Assembly (NCBI GenBank): GCA_028281665.1 | Contig: JANQJK010000013.1 | Coordinates: 1-64,000 of the forward strand | DNA: 64,000 nucleotides | Reading direction: 5' to 3' | DNA from: Hyphococcus sp. | GTDB taxonomy: Bacteria; Pseudomonadota; Alphaproteobacteria; Caulobacterales; Parvularculaceae | Shown: one piece after another, positions 7,922 through 17,900 of the stretch | How the letters are laid out: each line of letters opens with the position of its first letter | How positions within the stretch are numbered: the stretch's first letter is position 1 | The notes under the pieces: model-generated | Databases searched by the model: none | The model's input: only the letters and a program-made list of their open reading frames with translations | What the model was told of the DNA's origin: nothing | Program-made: the position numbers and the translations under genes

Positions 7922-8349
7922 ATGTCTGACGCATTGGCAAAGAGAATAGCCGAGCATATGCACGGCGCAGAGAAGACCTCGGCGGCGTGGGGGCTTGAGT
8001 TTCTGGATGCCGGCGAGGGGTGGGCGCGCGCTTCCATGAAAGTCCGCGACGATATGCTGAACGGTCACGGGGTTGCTCATGGCGGGATGATCTTTGCGCT
8101 CGCTGACACGGCGTTCGCCTGGGCCTGCACGGCGCCAATGTGGTAACGTTCGCACAGAATGCGACGATTTCGTTCCTGTCGAAAGTTGAGCTCGGGGAAA
8201 CGCTGGTCGCCGAGGCGCGCAAAGCCGGCGTCGCCGGACGCGCCGGCGTTTATGACGTGCGTGTCACGGCGGAGGACGGCCGCGTTGTCGCGGTGTTTCA
8301 GGGACTGTCCCGCACCGCCGGCGGCAAAGTGATTGAAGAAGAGGAATAG
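7922..8349 (+). pseudogene. paaI: Hydroxyphenylacetyl-CoA-type hotdog thioesterase PaaI, broken by a one-base deletion
   Basis: Two consecutive frames together give a full PaaI of about 142 residues. The first frame (7922-8146) carries the start, the MLNGHGVAHGG block and the catalytic Asp in ALADTAFAWAC. The second frame (to 8349) continues with VVTFAQNATISFLSKVELGE and GRAGVYDVRVTAEDG. The reading needs one additional base near 8129: with an A inserted after TGCA the sequence would read CNGANVVT, as relatives do. As given, translation stops at 8146. GAGG at 7911-7914 precedes the ATG. PaaI removes dead-end CoA esters. This is either a real frameshift or a sequencing error; paaJ follows 3 nt downstream. 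Confidence 0.85.
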
Positions 8350-8352
8350 AGA

Positions 8353-9555
8353 ATGACTGACGCTTTTATCTGCGACGCGGTGCGCACGCCCATTGGCCGT
8401 TATGGCGGCGCGCTTTCATCTGTGCGCGCTGACGACCTTGCCGCGATTCCCTTGCGCGCTTTGAAAGAGCGCAATGGGGGCGTGGATTGGGACGCGGTTG
8501 AAGACGTCATACTTGGTTGCGCCAATCAGGCAGGCGAGGACAACCGCAATGTTGCGCGCATGGCCGCCCTGCTTGCCGGTCTCGGTGAAGGAACCCCGGG
8601 CGCCACGGTTAATCGGCTATGCGGTTCCGGCATGGATGCGGTTGTCATGGCGGCGCGCGCCATCAAGGCCGGGGAAGCAAAGCTGATGATCGCCGGCGGG
8701 GTCGAATCCATGTCCCGAGCGCCCTTTGTTATGGGTAAGGCGGAGGCGGCGTTTTCGCGGAGCGCCGAAATCTTCGACACCACAATCGGCTGGCGTTTCG
8801 TCAATCCGGTCCTGAAGGCGCAGTATGGAATCGATTCCATGCCGGAAACGGCGGAGAATGTCGCGGAGGATTTCGCCGTCTCCCGCGAGGATCAGGACGC
8901 GTTCGCCTTTCGCTCCCAGCAGCGCGCGGCGGCTGCGCAGAAGAACGGGCGGTTCGCCGCGGAAATTACGCCGGTAACAATCCCCCAGCGCAAGGGCGAT
9001 CCGAAAATTGTCGATACGGACGAGCACCCTCGCGAAACGACGCTGGAAAAACTCGCCGCGTTGAAAGCGTTTGTAAAAAAGGACGGCGTGATCACGGCCG
9101 GCAACGCATCGGGCGTGAATGACGGCGCCGCGGCGGCGATCGTTGCGTCGGAAGAAGCGGTGAAGAAACACGGGCTGACGCCGCGGGCGCGGTTCGTCGC
9201 CGGGACCGTGGTCGGCGTCGCCCCGCGTATCATGGGGATCGGTCCGGCGCCGGCGTCGAAGGCGGTGTTGGCGAAGGCCGGCCTGTCGGTGGGCGACATG
9301 GACGTTATTGAAATCAACGAAGCCTTCGCGTCTCAATCGCTGGCGACATTGCGCGAACTTGGTCTTCCCGATGATGCGGAGCATGTGAACCCCAATGGCG
9401 GCGCCATTGCGCTCGGCCACCCGCTCGGCATGTCCGGCGCGCGGCTTTTGCAGACCGCGACGGAAGAACTGCACCGGCGCGGCGGACGCTACGCGCTCTG
9501 CGCCATGTGCATCGGCGTCGGGCAGGGGATCGCGAGCGTGATCGAGCGGGTATGA
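8353..9555 (+). CDS. paaJ: 3-oxoadipyl-CoA/3-oxo-5,6-dehydrosuberyl-CoA thiolase
   Basis: A 400-residue thiolase of normal length. The nucleophile Cys90 lies in [11 protein letters not shown], His356 in [11 protein letters not shown] and Cys386 in [10 protein letters not shown]. It releases acetyl-CoA at two points of the phenylacetyl-CoA pathway and can also serve beta-ketoadipate breakdown (pcaF), which sequence alone does not separate. Start 3 nt after the paaI stop puts it in the same rightward operon, controlled by the 7871-7898 palindrome. Confidence 0.93.
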   Translation: MTDAFICDAVRTPIGRYGGALSSVRADDLAAIPLRALKERNGGVDWDAVEDVILGCANQAGEDNRNVARMAALLAGLGEGTPGATVNRLCGSGMDAVVMAARAIKAGEAKLMIAGGVESMSRAPFVMGKAEAAFSRSAEIFDTTIGWRFVNPVLKAQYGIDSMPETAENVAEDFAVSREDQDAFAFRSQQRAAAAQKNGRFAAEITPVTIPQRKGDPKIVDTDEHPRETTLEKLAALKAFVKKDGVITAGNASGVNDGAAAAIVASEEAVKKHGLTPRARFVAGTVVGVAPRIMGIGPAPASKAVLAKAGLSVGDMDVIEINEAFASQSLATLRELGLPDDAEHVNPNGGAIALGHPLGMSGARLLQTATEELHRRGGRYALCAMCIGVGQGIASVIERV

Positions 9556-9572
9556 TAGCGACCTGAATATTT

Positions 9573-10262
9573 TCAATAGGACGGGTCTTCAGAAATATTT
9601 GCCAGATCTGAACACTCGGCGGAGGTTTTCCGCCGCACCGCCTTCATTAGGCCGGGTGCGGTAAAGGAAATACGGGCGCTAACGGGAACGCCCGCTGTTT
9701 GTAACCGTTTCGCCGCCCAGTGGTTGCACATGTTGAACAAATGAAAATTCCCGCGCGCCGCGACAAACGCGCTCTCGTTTGCGATGCGGCCTTGCGAAAG
9801 TACGATCGGCGCGCCGTTCTCATCTGTGCGGATATAGCGCCCGATGCTCGCCGCAAGGTTGTCGGCGCCCCTTTCAGAGATCGCCACGGTGAGAACTTCG
9901 GAGCCTCGCCAGATCGTCTCTTCCACCGGCGCGTCGTGGGCGATCACCTGCATGACTGCCGGGCCGGGGGGCAGCGCTGCCGCGACGCCTTGCCAGAAGC
10001 TCGCGTCTTCCGCCATGTAGAAGCCGCGCTCGCCCCAGCCGACCAGAAAATGGCGTGCGTCTGGAAAAAGCGCGCGAACCGGATGATCGGCGCCGAAATG
10101 TTCAGCCCGCATGGCTAAATTGACATGCCAGCCATTTGACCAAACGCGTATCGTCGTGCAGTCACCCGCGTTCGGCGGCGGCGCTTTGGGCGATGCGCAG
10201 GCGCTTAACGCGGTCGCTGCGATCAGAGCCAGGACTCGGGCAAAAGCTTTTCGCATTCGCAT
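9573..10262 (-). CDS. DUF2459 family lipoprotein
   Basis: A 229-residue protein. The N-terminus is a lipoprotein signal with lipobox LSAC near residue 22. The body has the DUF2459 blocks VWSNGWHVNLAM, FLVGWGERGFYM and FNMCNHWAAKRL, the last containing a conserved Cys and His that resemble a papain-like active site. The function is unknown. The ATG at 10262 is preceded by AAAGG; a longer reading to 10322 would spoil the signal peptide. It lies convergent to paaJ and between the two paa units, with no obvious pathway link. Confidence 0.75.
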   Translation of the reverse strand: MRMRKAFARVLALIAATALSACASPKAPPPNAGDCTTIRVWSNGWHVNLAMRAEHFGADHPVRALFPDARHFLVGWGERGFYMAEDASFWQGVAAALPPGPAVMQVIAHDAPVEETIWRGSEVLTVAISERGADNLAASIGRYIRTDENGAPIVLSQGRIANESAFVAARGNFHLFNMCNHWAAKRLQTAGVPVSARISFTAPGLMKAVRRKTSAECSDLANISEDPSY

Positions 10263-10444
10263 GAACGCCTTTCTGCCGGCGCCGGAAAACTCCGAACAAT
10301 CAGCGATCGTCGCCACTATCATATAGATCGTGGCGCGGTCTTAGTGTCCGGCCAGAAGTTAACAGGTTTCTCGCCGTAAATTGCGGCCCGTCGCGTCGGC
10401 TCTGAGGTATGACGACCTGCCCTGTAGGGCGGGGCCACTTATTC

Positions 10445-10466
10445 ATTGACCGACCGGTCGGTTTAT
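10445..10466. promoter_or_regulatory. Palindromic operator, probable PaaR site, upstream of paaA
   Basis: The core ACCGACCGGTCGGT (10449-10462) is a perfect 14-bp palindrome and symmetry extends partly to 10445-10466. It lies about 85 nt before paaA. The half-site is shared with the palindrome in the paaG/paaI region, and a TATA-like tract follows directly at 10464-10470, placing it over a likely promoter. Confidence 0.7.
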
Positions 10467-10550
10467 TATATGATGCCGTGGACAGCCGCATTCCGCGTTG
10501 GATTCCGGCCTTTCGGCGCAGCATAATCCGGCCCCAAAGGAGGCCTTTCC

Positions 10551-11543
10551 ATGTACGCACAGGAAGTGAAGTCCACCGGCCAGGGCGTTAAATCTCTTGA
10601 CGAAATGGAGCCTGATGAACGGGCTTTTCAGGAGAAGATCAACGCGGACGTCAAGATTGAGCCCAAGGACTGGATGCCCGAAGGGTATCGCAAGACGCTG
10701 ATCCGTCAGATCTCCCAGCACGCCCATTCGGAGATTGTCGGCCAGCTCCCCGAAGGCAACTGGATCACTCGCGCGCCGACCCTTGAGCGCAAGGCGATCC
10801 TCCTCGCCAAGGTGCAGGACGAGGCGGGCCACGGGCTTTATCTTTACTGCGCGGCGGAAACACTTGGGGTCAGCCGCGATCAGATGACGGAGCAGTTGCT
10901 CTCCGGCAAGGCGAAATATTCCTCGATCTTCAATTACCCGACGCTCACCTGGGCGGATATCGGCGCCATCGGCTGGCTCGTTGACGGCGCGGCGATCATG
11001 AATCAGGTGCCGCTTCAGCGCTGTTCCTACGGACCCTATTCGCGGGCGATGATCCGTGTCTGCAAGGAAGAAAGTTTCCACCAGCGCCAGGGCTACGACA
11101 TCATGATGAAGCTTTGTGAGGGAGCGCCCGAGCAGAAGGACATGGCGCAGGATGCGCTGAACCGCTGGTGGCAACCGTCCCTGATGATGTTCGGCCCGCC
11201 CGATGGAGATTCCGTGCACTCGGCGCAATCCATGGCCTGGGGCATCAAGCAGAACACCAATGACGAGCTGCGCCAGAAGTTTGTCGATGAGACCGTTCCG
11301 CAGGCGGAGTATCTTGGCCTTACTGTGCCGGACCCGGACGTTAAATGGAATGAAGCCCGCGGCCATTACGATTTCGGCGAGCTTGACTGGGATGAGTTTT
11401 ACGAAGTCCTGAAAGGCAATGGTCCCTGCAACAAGGAACGCCTTGGCGCGAGGCAGAAAGCATGGACCGACGGCGCGTGGTTCCGCGAAGGCCTGATGGC
11501 CCACGCCAAGAAGCGCGACGCCCGCAAGATGGCCGCCGAGTAG
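10551..11543 (+). CDS. paaA: Phenylacetyl-CoA epoxidase catalytic subunit A
   Basis: A 330-residue diiron oxygenase subunit, slightly longer than the E. coli protein because of its N-terminus. Two E-x2-H iron motifs are present, EAGH in [14 protein letters not shown] and ESFH in [12 protein letters not shown]. With PaaC it forms the core that epoxidises the ring of phenylacetyl-CoA using O2 and electrons from PaaE. AGGAGG-type ribosome site (AAAGGAGGCC) precedes the ATG. First gene of the paaABCDE operon; the palindrome at 10445-10466 lies upstream. Confidence 0.97.
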   Translation: MYAQEVKSTGQGVKSLDEMEPDERAFQEKINADVKIEPKDWMPEGYRKTLIRQISQHAHSEIVGQLPEGNWITRAPTLERKAILLAKVQDEAGHGLYLYCAAETLGVSRDQMTEQLLSGKAKYSSIFNYPTLTWADIGAIGWLVDGAAIMNQVPLQRCSYGPYSRAMIRVCKEESFHQRQGYDIMMKLCEGAPEQKDMAQDALNRWWQPSLMMFGPPDGDSVHSAQSMAWGIKQNTNDELRQKFVDETVPQAEYLGLTVPDPDVKWNEARGHYDFGELDWDEFYEVLKGNGPCNKERLGARQKAWTDGAWFREGLMAHAKKRDARKMAAE

Positions 11544-11556
11544 AGGAGAAGCGACG

Positions 11557-11841
11557 ATGTCAAACGAATGGCCGCTTTGGGAAGTTTTTATTCGCGGGCA
11601 GCACGGGCTTTCCCACCGTCATGTGGGGTCGTTGCATGCGCCGGATCAGGAAATCGCCATCAAGAACGCGCGCGACGTCTACACGCGCCGCAATGAAGGC
11701 GTTTCGATCTGGGTCGTGCAGTCGAAAGACATCGCCGCCTCGTCGCCCGGCGACAAGGAGCCGCTCTACGAGCCGTCGAATTCCAAGGTTTATCGTCATC
11801 CGACATTTTTCGACATTCCCGACGAAGTGGGAAAAATGTGA
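11557..11841 (+). CDS. paaB: Phenylacetyl-CoA epoxidase subunit B
   Basis: A 94-residue protein matching PaaB: WPLWEVFIRGQHGLSHRHVG at the start and NARDVYTRRNEGVSIWVV in the middle. It bridges PaaAC heterodimers in the multicomponent monooxygenase. AGGAG precedes the ATG, and its TGA stop shares a base with the paaC start. Confidence 0.95.
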   Translation: MSNEWPLWEVFIRGQHGLSHRHVGSLHAPDQEIAIKNARDVYTRRNEGVSIWVVQSKDIAASSPGDKEPLYEPSNSKVYRHPTFFDIPDEVGKM

Positions 11842-12599
11842 TGGCAGGCGATACTGACAAACTTGTCTGCGAACTTGCGCTACGCATGGGCGATAACGCG
11901 CTGATCCTCGGCCAGCGCGTCTCGGCCTGGTGCGGTCATGCGCCGGTCCTTGAAGAAGACATCGCCCTCGCCAATGTGGCGCTGGATCTTATCGGTCAGA
12001 CAAAACTCTGGCTTGGTCTCGCGGCCGAGCTTGGCGCCGGCGACAATGCCGACGATGTGGCGTTCCTGCGCGACGCGCGGGGCTTTCGGAACAGCCTGCT
12101 CGTCGAACAGCCGAACGGCGATTATGGTCACACGCTGATGCGCCAGTTTCTGTTCGACGCCTGGCACTATCCGATGTTGCAGGGGCTGAAGGAAAGCGCA
12201 GACATTCGCATTGCGGAGATTGCCGAGAAATCCGCCAAGGAAGCGGCCTATCATCTTGAGCGATCGTCAGACTTTGTCGTCCGCCTCGGCGACGGGTCCG
12301 ACGAAAGCCACGACCGCATGCAGGCCGCGCTTAACGCGCTTTATCCCTTTGCAGGCGAGCTGACGGCGCCGGACGAAACCGATGAGGCGCTGGCCGCGGC
12401 GGGGCTCGCGCCGGATCTCAATGTGCTGCGCCAGCAATATGACGACTATGTTTCGCGGATCTTCGCGGAGGCGACATTGACTGTGCCCGAAGGGGCTGTG
12501 CGCAAAGGCGGCAAAGCCGGTCTTCATACGGAGGAAATGGGTTACATCCTTGCCGACATGCAGTGGCTCCAACGCGCCTATCCGGGAGCGACGTGGTGA
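11841..12599 (+). CDS. paaC: Phenylacetyl-CoA epoxidase structural subunit C
   Basis: A 252-residue ferritin-like helical protein. Residues 20-60 (GDNALILGQRVSAWCGHAPVLEEDIALAN region) and the later AYHLERSSDFVVRLGDGSDES block are characteristic. It is the non-catalytic partner of PaaA. The ATG at 11841 overlaps the paaB stop as TGATG; a GTG at 11838 is an alternative. The 3' end overlaps the paaD start by 4 nt. Confidence 0.95.
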   Translation: MAGDTDKLVCELALRMGDNALILGQRVSAWCGHAPVLEEDIALANVALDLIGQTKLWLGLAAELGAGDNADDVAFLRDARGFRNSLLVEQPNGDYGHTLMRQFLFDAWHYPMLQGLKESADIRIAEIAEKSAKEAAYHLERSSDFVVRLGDGSDESHDRMQAALNALYPFAGELTAPDETDEALAAAGLAPDLNVLRQQYDDYVSRIFAEATLTVPEGAVRKGGKAGLHTEEMGYILADMQWLQRAYPGATW

Positions 12600-13093
12600 C
12601 GGCGGCGCTGGTCAAACCGGCGACGGACGATGTCTGGCGCTGGCTCGAAGACGTGCCGGACCCCGAGATTCCCGTCATCTCGGTTGTCGATCTGGGCATT
12701 GTCCGCGACGTTGAATGGAAAGGCGAGGTCTTGGTCGTCACCGTCACGCCGACCTATTCCGGTTGTCCGGCGACGGCTGTGATTTCAATGGAAATCGAAG
12801 AAGCGGTCCGGCGCAGGGGCGTTGAGGACGTTCGCATCGAAACGCAGATTTCCCCCGCCTGGACGACGGACTGGATTACGGACGCGGCGAAGGAAAAGCT
12901 GAGAGCCTATGGCATCGCGCCGCCATCGGGCGCGTCCTGCGCCGGAATGATAAAGGCGCCCGCGGAGGTCGAATGCCCCCGTTGCGGATCGCCCGATACA
13001 TCCGAGATCAGCCGTTTCGGCTCGACGCCGTGCAAGGCGAGCTGGCGCTGCAACGCCTGTCTTGAACCCTTCGACTATTTCAAGAGTTTCTAG
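12596..13093 (+). CDS. paaD: Phenylacetyl-CoA epoxidase maturation protein D
   Basis: About 165 residues counted from GTG at 12596, the usual PaaD length. The MIP18/DUF59 domain holds VPDPEIPVISVVDLGIV and the TYSGCPA motif with its conserved Cys; the C-terminus has a zinc-ribbon-like set, CPRCGS and CNAC. It is thought to help assemble the metal sites of the epoxidase. The GTGA overlap with paaC supports this start over the upstream ATG at 12563. Confidence 0.92.
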   Translation: MTAALVKPATDDVWRWLEDVPDPEIPVISVVDLGIVRDVEWKGEVLVVTVTPTYSGCPATAVISMEIEEAVRRRGVEDVRIETQISPAWTTDWITDAAKEKLRAYGIAPPSGASCAGMIKAPAEVECPRCGSPDTSEISRFGSTPCKASWRCNACLEPFDYFKSF

Positions 13094-13096
13094 CCC

Positions 13097-14167
13097 ATGG
13101 CGCAGTTTTATCCGCTCCGCGTTACTGACGTGAAACGCGACACGCGCGACTCGGTTATCCTGACCCTGGCGCCGCCCGCCGGCGACGAGGATGCGTTTAA
13201 CTTTATCCAGGGACAATATCTCACATTTCGCCGGACCTTTGACGGCGAGGAAATGCGTCGGTCCTATTCAATTTGCGCCGGCGTTAATGACGGGGTGCTT
13301 CGTGTGGGGATCAAGAAGGTCGATGGGGGCTGGTTTTCAAGCTGGGCCAATGACGAACTTGAAACCGGCGAAACGATCGAAGCCATGGCGCCCATGGGCA
13401 ATTTTCATGCGGCGCTGAACCCCGATGAGGCGCGTCACTATCTGGGCTTTGCCGGCGGCTCCGGCATCACGCCCATGATCAGCCTCATTAAGACGGTGTT
13501 GGACGCCGAACCGCACTCGAAATTCACGCTGATTTACGGCAATCGCTCAACGAACGCGATTATGTTCCGCGAGGAGCTTGAGGATCTGAAGAACATTCAT
13601 ATGGGCCGTTTCACGGTGGTTCATGTGCTCGAAAGCGAAGCCGATATCGATCTCTTTTCCGGCCGCCTGACCCGCGAGAAATGTGACGCTTTGTTCGAGC
13701 GTTGGGTCGATGTGTGCAGCGCCGATCTCGCCTTTATCTGCGGGCCGGAACCGATGATGCTCGGCGTTTCCGACGCGCTGAAAGCCCACGGCATGGACGA
13801 GCGAGCGATCAAGTTCGAACTCTTTGCGAGCGCACAGCCGGGCCGCGCGAAGAAACGCGCCGAAAGCGCCAGCGCGGACGGCGGGGCGCAGACCAAGGCA
13901 ACCATCGTCCTCGATGGCGCGGTGCGCGAATGCGATATCGACAAGGGCGCCCAGTCGGTGCTGGAAGCGGCGCTTGCCGCCGATATCGATGCGCCCTTTG
14001 CCTGCAAGGCGGGCGTTTGCTCCACCTGCCGTGCGAAGATCGTCGAGGGCGAAGTCGACATGGAAGCGAACTATGCGCTTGAGGATTACGAGGTGGAACG
14101 CGGATACATTCTGACCTGTCAGAGTTATCCGCGAACGGATAAAATTGTTATCGACTACGACCAATAG
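13097..14167 (+). CDS. paaE: Phenylacetyl-CoA epoxidase reductase subunit E
   Basis: A 356-residue reductase. FAD- and NAD(P)-binding domains occupy about residues 1-240 (RRSYSICAG for FAD, GFAGGSGITPMISL for the pyridine nucleotide). A C-terminal plant-type ferredoxin domain has C-x4-C-x2-C-x29-C, with CKAGVCSTC and TCQSYP. It passes electrons from NADPH to the PaaA diiron centre. It starts 3 nt after paaD. Confidence 0.96.
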   Translation: MAQFYPLRVTDVKRDTRDSVILTLAPPAGDEDAFNFIQGQYLTFRRTFDGEEMRRSYSICAGVNDGVLRVGIKKVDGGWFSSWANDELETGETIEAMAPMGNFHAALNPDEARHYLGFAGGSGITPMISLIKTVLDAEPHSKFTLIYGNRSTNAIMFREELEDLKNIHMGRFTVVHVLESEADIDLFSGRLTREKCDALFERWVDVCSADLAFICGPEPMMLGVSDALKAHGMDERAIKFELFASAQPGRAKKRAESASADGGAQTKATIVLDGAVRECDIDKGAQSVLEAALAADIDAPFACKAGVCSTCRAKIVEGEVDMEANYALEDYEVERGYILTCQSYPRTDKIVIDYDQ

Positions 14168-14176
14168 GCGCGAAGC

Positions 14177-14923
14177 GTGAACGAAAACACCGACATTACG
14201 AGCTATCTCGCCGAGGGCGGAAAGCTCTCCGCGCCGGGCAATGCGCCGCCGCGCTACCGGGCGGAGTTGATGCGCATGATGGCGAGCTTCGTCGATTCCG
14301 AACTGGCCGGCGCCGCGGGCTTTGCGGACTGCATCAATATGGGCCCCGGCGTCAAAGAGCGGATCGCGGCGTCGCGCATCGTTCTTGAAAAACACGACCA
14401 CGCAGAACGCGTCCTGAAAATCATGGGGGAGTTCGGCGCCAATACCGACCGCTACATGCAAGTCCACCCGTGGACGGAGCGCGTCGCGCGCGAGGAGGAT
14501 GTCGGTGCGGAACGGCGCGGCGGCGACATGCGCCTGAACGTCTTCTGGTATCCCATCGAAAACTGGGCGGACGCGGTCGTCATGAACGTGATGATGGGCA
14601 AGGCGACAATCATTCAGCTCGAAGAACTTGCGCGCTGCTCGTACCAGCCCCTTGCCGAAGCGTTCCGCGAAATCCTTCCACGCGAACGCAGACATATGGA
14701 ACTCGGCGAGGAAGGGCTCGCCGGGCTTCGGGCGAGCGACGCAGGCGCGGTGCTGGCGTCGATGGATTACTGGCGCCCGCGGGTCGCGGCGAGTTTCGGC
14801 GGGCGGGATTCGGAGCGCTTTGCGATGCTGAAAAAGCTCGGGCTGCGCCACCGGACCAACGCGGATCTGCTGACGGAATGGGACGCGGCGGTGGACGCCG
14901 TTGCAAAATCCCTGGCTGCATAG
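14177..14923 (+). CDS. PaaA-like phenylacetic acid catabolic family protein (ferritin-like)
   Basis: A 248-residue protein of the PaaA/PaaC ferritin-like family but distinct from both. Candidate metal residues are the cluster E71-K-H-D-H75-A-E77 and the canonical E170-R-R-H173. The middle has MRLNVFWYPIENWADAVVMN, aligned with the helix of PaaA that covers the active site. It starts with GTG 9 nt after paaE, so it belongs to the operon. It may be an accessory oxygenase subunit or an enzyme for a related CoA ester; the sequence does not decide. Confidence 0.75.
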   Translation: MNENTDITSYLAEGGKLSAPGNAPPRYRAELMRMMASFVDSELAGAAGFADCINMGPGVKERIAASRIVLEKHDHAERVLKIMGEFGANTDRYMQVHPWTERVAREEDVGAERRGGDMRLNVFWYPIENWADAVVMNVMMGKATIIQLEELARCSYQPLAEAFREILPRERRHMELGEEGLAGLRASDAGAVLASMDYWRPRVAASFGGRDSERFAMLKKLGLRHRTNADLLTEWDAAVDAVAKSLAA

Positions 14924-14931
14924 GCGTGCCT

Positions 14932-14946
14932 CGCGCCAAAGGCGCG
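14932..14946. terminator. Short hairpin between convergent genes
   Basis: CGCGCC-AAA-GGCGCG forms a 6-bp GC stem between the convergent end of the paa operon and the end of the ferredoxin oxidoreductase gene. It lacks a T tract, so termination is uncertain. Confidence 0.35.
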
Positions 14947-14952
14947 GCGCGC

Positions 14953-17900
14953 TCAGGCGACCTTCGCGACGCTCTGCGCATTCTCAAACGCATCCATCAG
15001 CGCCGGCAGGTTCGCTTCCGCCTCTTCGACGGATTGCTCCTTCACCGGTCCGTAGCCGCGAATGCCGTCGGGCAGGGCGGCGACAGCCAGCGCGGCTTCG
15101 GCGTTTTTCGATGAGATGTTTCCGGCAATGGCGCTGATGCGCGCGCGATATTCCGCGATCAGCCGGCGTTCCATTTTTCGCTCCGCCGTTTGCCCGAAGG
15201 GATCAAACGCCGTGCCCCGCAGAAATTTCAGTTTCGACAGCATGCTGAAAGCCGTCATCATCCACGGGCCGAACTCCTTTTTCTTCGGCCGGCCTTCGGC
15301 GTCAGTCTCACTGTTCAGGATTGGCGGCGCCAGGTGGAATTTCAGGCGGTAGTTCCCGGTAAACGTTTTTGCGATGTTCTTTTTAAACGGTCCGTCCGAA
15401 TAGAGCCGCGCGACTTCGTATTCGTCCTTATACGCCATCAGTTTGAAGAGATACCGCGCGACGGCGCGAGCGAACTCCTCGCCGCCGGCGACCGTCGACG
15501 TTTTGTCCCGGATTTCCTCGACGAATGCGCGGTAGTCGCTCGCATAGGCGGCGTTCTGATAGCCCGTCAGGAAGTCGGCGCGCTGATTGATAAATTCATC
15601 AAGCGTTTCCTGCGGTGCTTCCTGATCAGCGAGACCGGCGGCCCTGTGAACGACGTCGCCATTCACGGCGGCGGCGCGGCCAAGGGCAAAGGCGCGCTTG
15701 TTCTTCTCAACGGCGACGCCGTTCAACTCAATCGCCCGTTCGATAGCGGCGAGCGACAGGGGCGCGAGGCCCTTCTGCCAGGCAAAGCCGAAAAGCAGCA
15801 TGTTTGAAAAGACGAGATCGCCCATCAGACGCCCGGCAAGGGCGTTCGCGTCCACATGATCGACGTTTTCCGCGCTGCATGCTTTTTCGATCGTTCGCAG
15901 GCGCAGACGCGACTGAAAATCGACATTGCGGTCGCGGATAAAGTCCGCCGTCGGAATGATATCCATATTGGCGATGGCGCGGGTTTTCCCGTGTTTCATG
16001 ACGCGCAAGGCGCGCGGATCCGTGCCGACGACGAGATCGCAGGCGATGACCGCTTCCGCCTCGCCGATATCGACGCGCACCTGGTTGAGGTGGTCCGGCG
16101 TTTCGCCAAGCCGGACATAGCTGAGGACCGTGCCGCCCTTTTGTGCAAAGCCCATAAAGTCGAGAACGCTTGCGCCTTTGCCTTCGAGATGGGCGGCCAT
16201 GGTGGCGATGGCGCCGATGGTGACAACGCCCGTGCCGCCGACGCCGCCGATCAGCATGTCATAGGCGCGGTCGATTGTCGGCGTGGACGGCGAGGGCAGG
16301 TCCGCGATCAGGGTTTCGAGCGCGTCGCCAAATGCACGCGGCTCGGGCTTTTTAAGCTCGCCGCCCTCGACGGTGACAAAGCTCGGGCAGAAGCCTTTGA
16401 CGCAGGAATAGTCCTTGTTGCAGGAGGATTGATCGATCATCCGTTTGCGGCCGAACTTCGTTTCCTTCGGCACGATGGAGAGGCAGTTCGATTGTTTCGA
16501 GCAGTCGCCGCAGCCTTCGCAGACGAGGTCGTTGATGAAAACGCGCTTGGCGGGATCCGGATAAGTCCCGCGTTTGCGCCGCCTGCGTTTTTCCGCGGCG
16601 CAGGTTTGATCATAGATAAGCGCCGTGACGCCGTTGATATCGCGAAGCTCGCGCTGCACGGCGTCAAGTTCGTCCCGGTGCTGAATGTGAACGCCCGGCG
16701 GATAGGCGCCGTAGGCTAGCGTCCGGTCCGGGTCGTCGGAGAGAACGGCGACTTTTTGAACGCCTTCGGCGACGAGTTGCGCGGCGATCTGCGGTACTGT
16801 CAGGCGCCCGTCGACGGGCTGTCCGCCGGTCATGGCGACGGCGTCGTTATACAGAATCTTGTATGTGATGTGGGCGCCCGCCGCGACGGCCTGGCGGATC
16901 GCCATGTAGCCGGAGTGGTAATACGTGCCGTCGCCGAGGTTCTGGAAGATGTGTTTGTCCGTGAGGAACATGGACTTCGACGCCCAGTTAACCCCTTCGC
17001 CGCCCATCTGGATGAGATCCGACGTTTTCCGGTCCATCCACGACGCCATGAAATGACAGCCGATGCCGGCCAGCGCCCGGCTGCCTTCCGGCACTTTCGT
17101 GGACGTATTGTGCGGGCAGCCGGAGCAGAAATAGGGCACGCGGCTCGCACCGCCCGGCGCGCCGACAATATCTGCTTCCGCGCGGGCAATCGCCGCCAGC
17201 CGATCGCCGAAGTCCAGCCTCGAAAAGGTGCGTTTGAGCCGGCGGGCAAGGATCGGCGCGAGCATCGACGGCGTTAACTCGTCCACCCATGAAATCAGGT
17301 GTTCGCCGTCTTCATCATGCTTGCCGAGAATGAGTTTCGGCTTCCTGACGGCGCGGTCATAGATATATTCTTTAAGCTGACTTTCGATAATGCCGCGCTT
17401 TTCCTCAATAACGAGCACTTCGTCCTTGCCCGCCATGAAGCGTTCGGCGCCGTCCGTTTCCAGCGGCCAGACGAGGCCGACCTTGTAGATCTCAATGCCG
17501 ATTTTCCGGGCGCGTTCTTCATCGATACCGAGGCGGGCAAGAGCCTCCATGACATCGAAGTGCGCCTTGCCCGTGGTAACGATGCCGAATTTCGCTTTGG
17601 AATTGCGCCATATCACCTTGTCGATCGGGTTGGCGCGGGCGAAGGCGCGAATGGCGTTTTTCTTTTCGCGCATGCGGGTTTCGATCTGCATGCCCGGCAG
17701 GTCGGGCCAGCGAAAATTCAGACCCCCGGCCGGCGGCGCGTAATCGTCCGGCGCGTGAAATACCGGAAGCGGCGGCAGCTCCATGGACGCGGCGCTTTCC
17801 ACCGCTTCGGATATCGCCTTGAAGCCGACCCACATGCCGGAGTAGCGCGACGCCGCGTAGCCCCACAATCCGAATTCAATGTACTCGCCGATACTCGCCG

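Noticed and set aside
8140..8349. A separate 69-residue protein after paaI
   Set aside because: It is the second half of PaaI in a shifted frame and has no ribosome site of its own.
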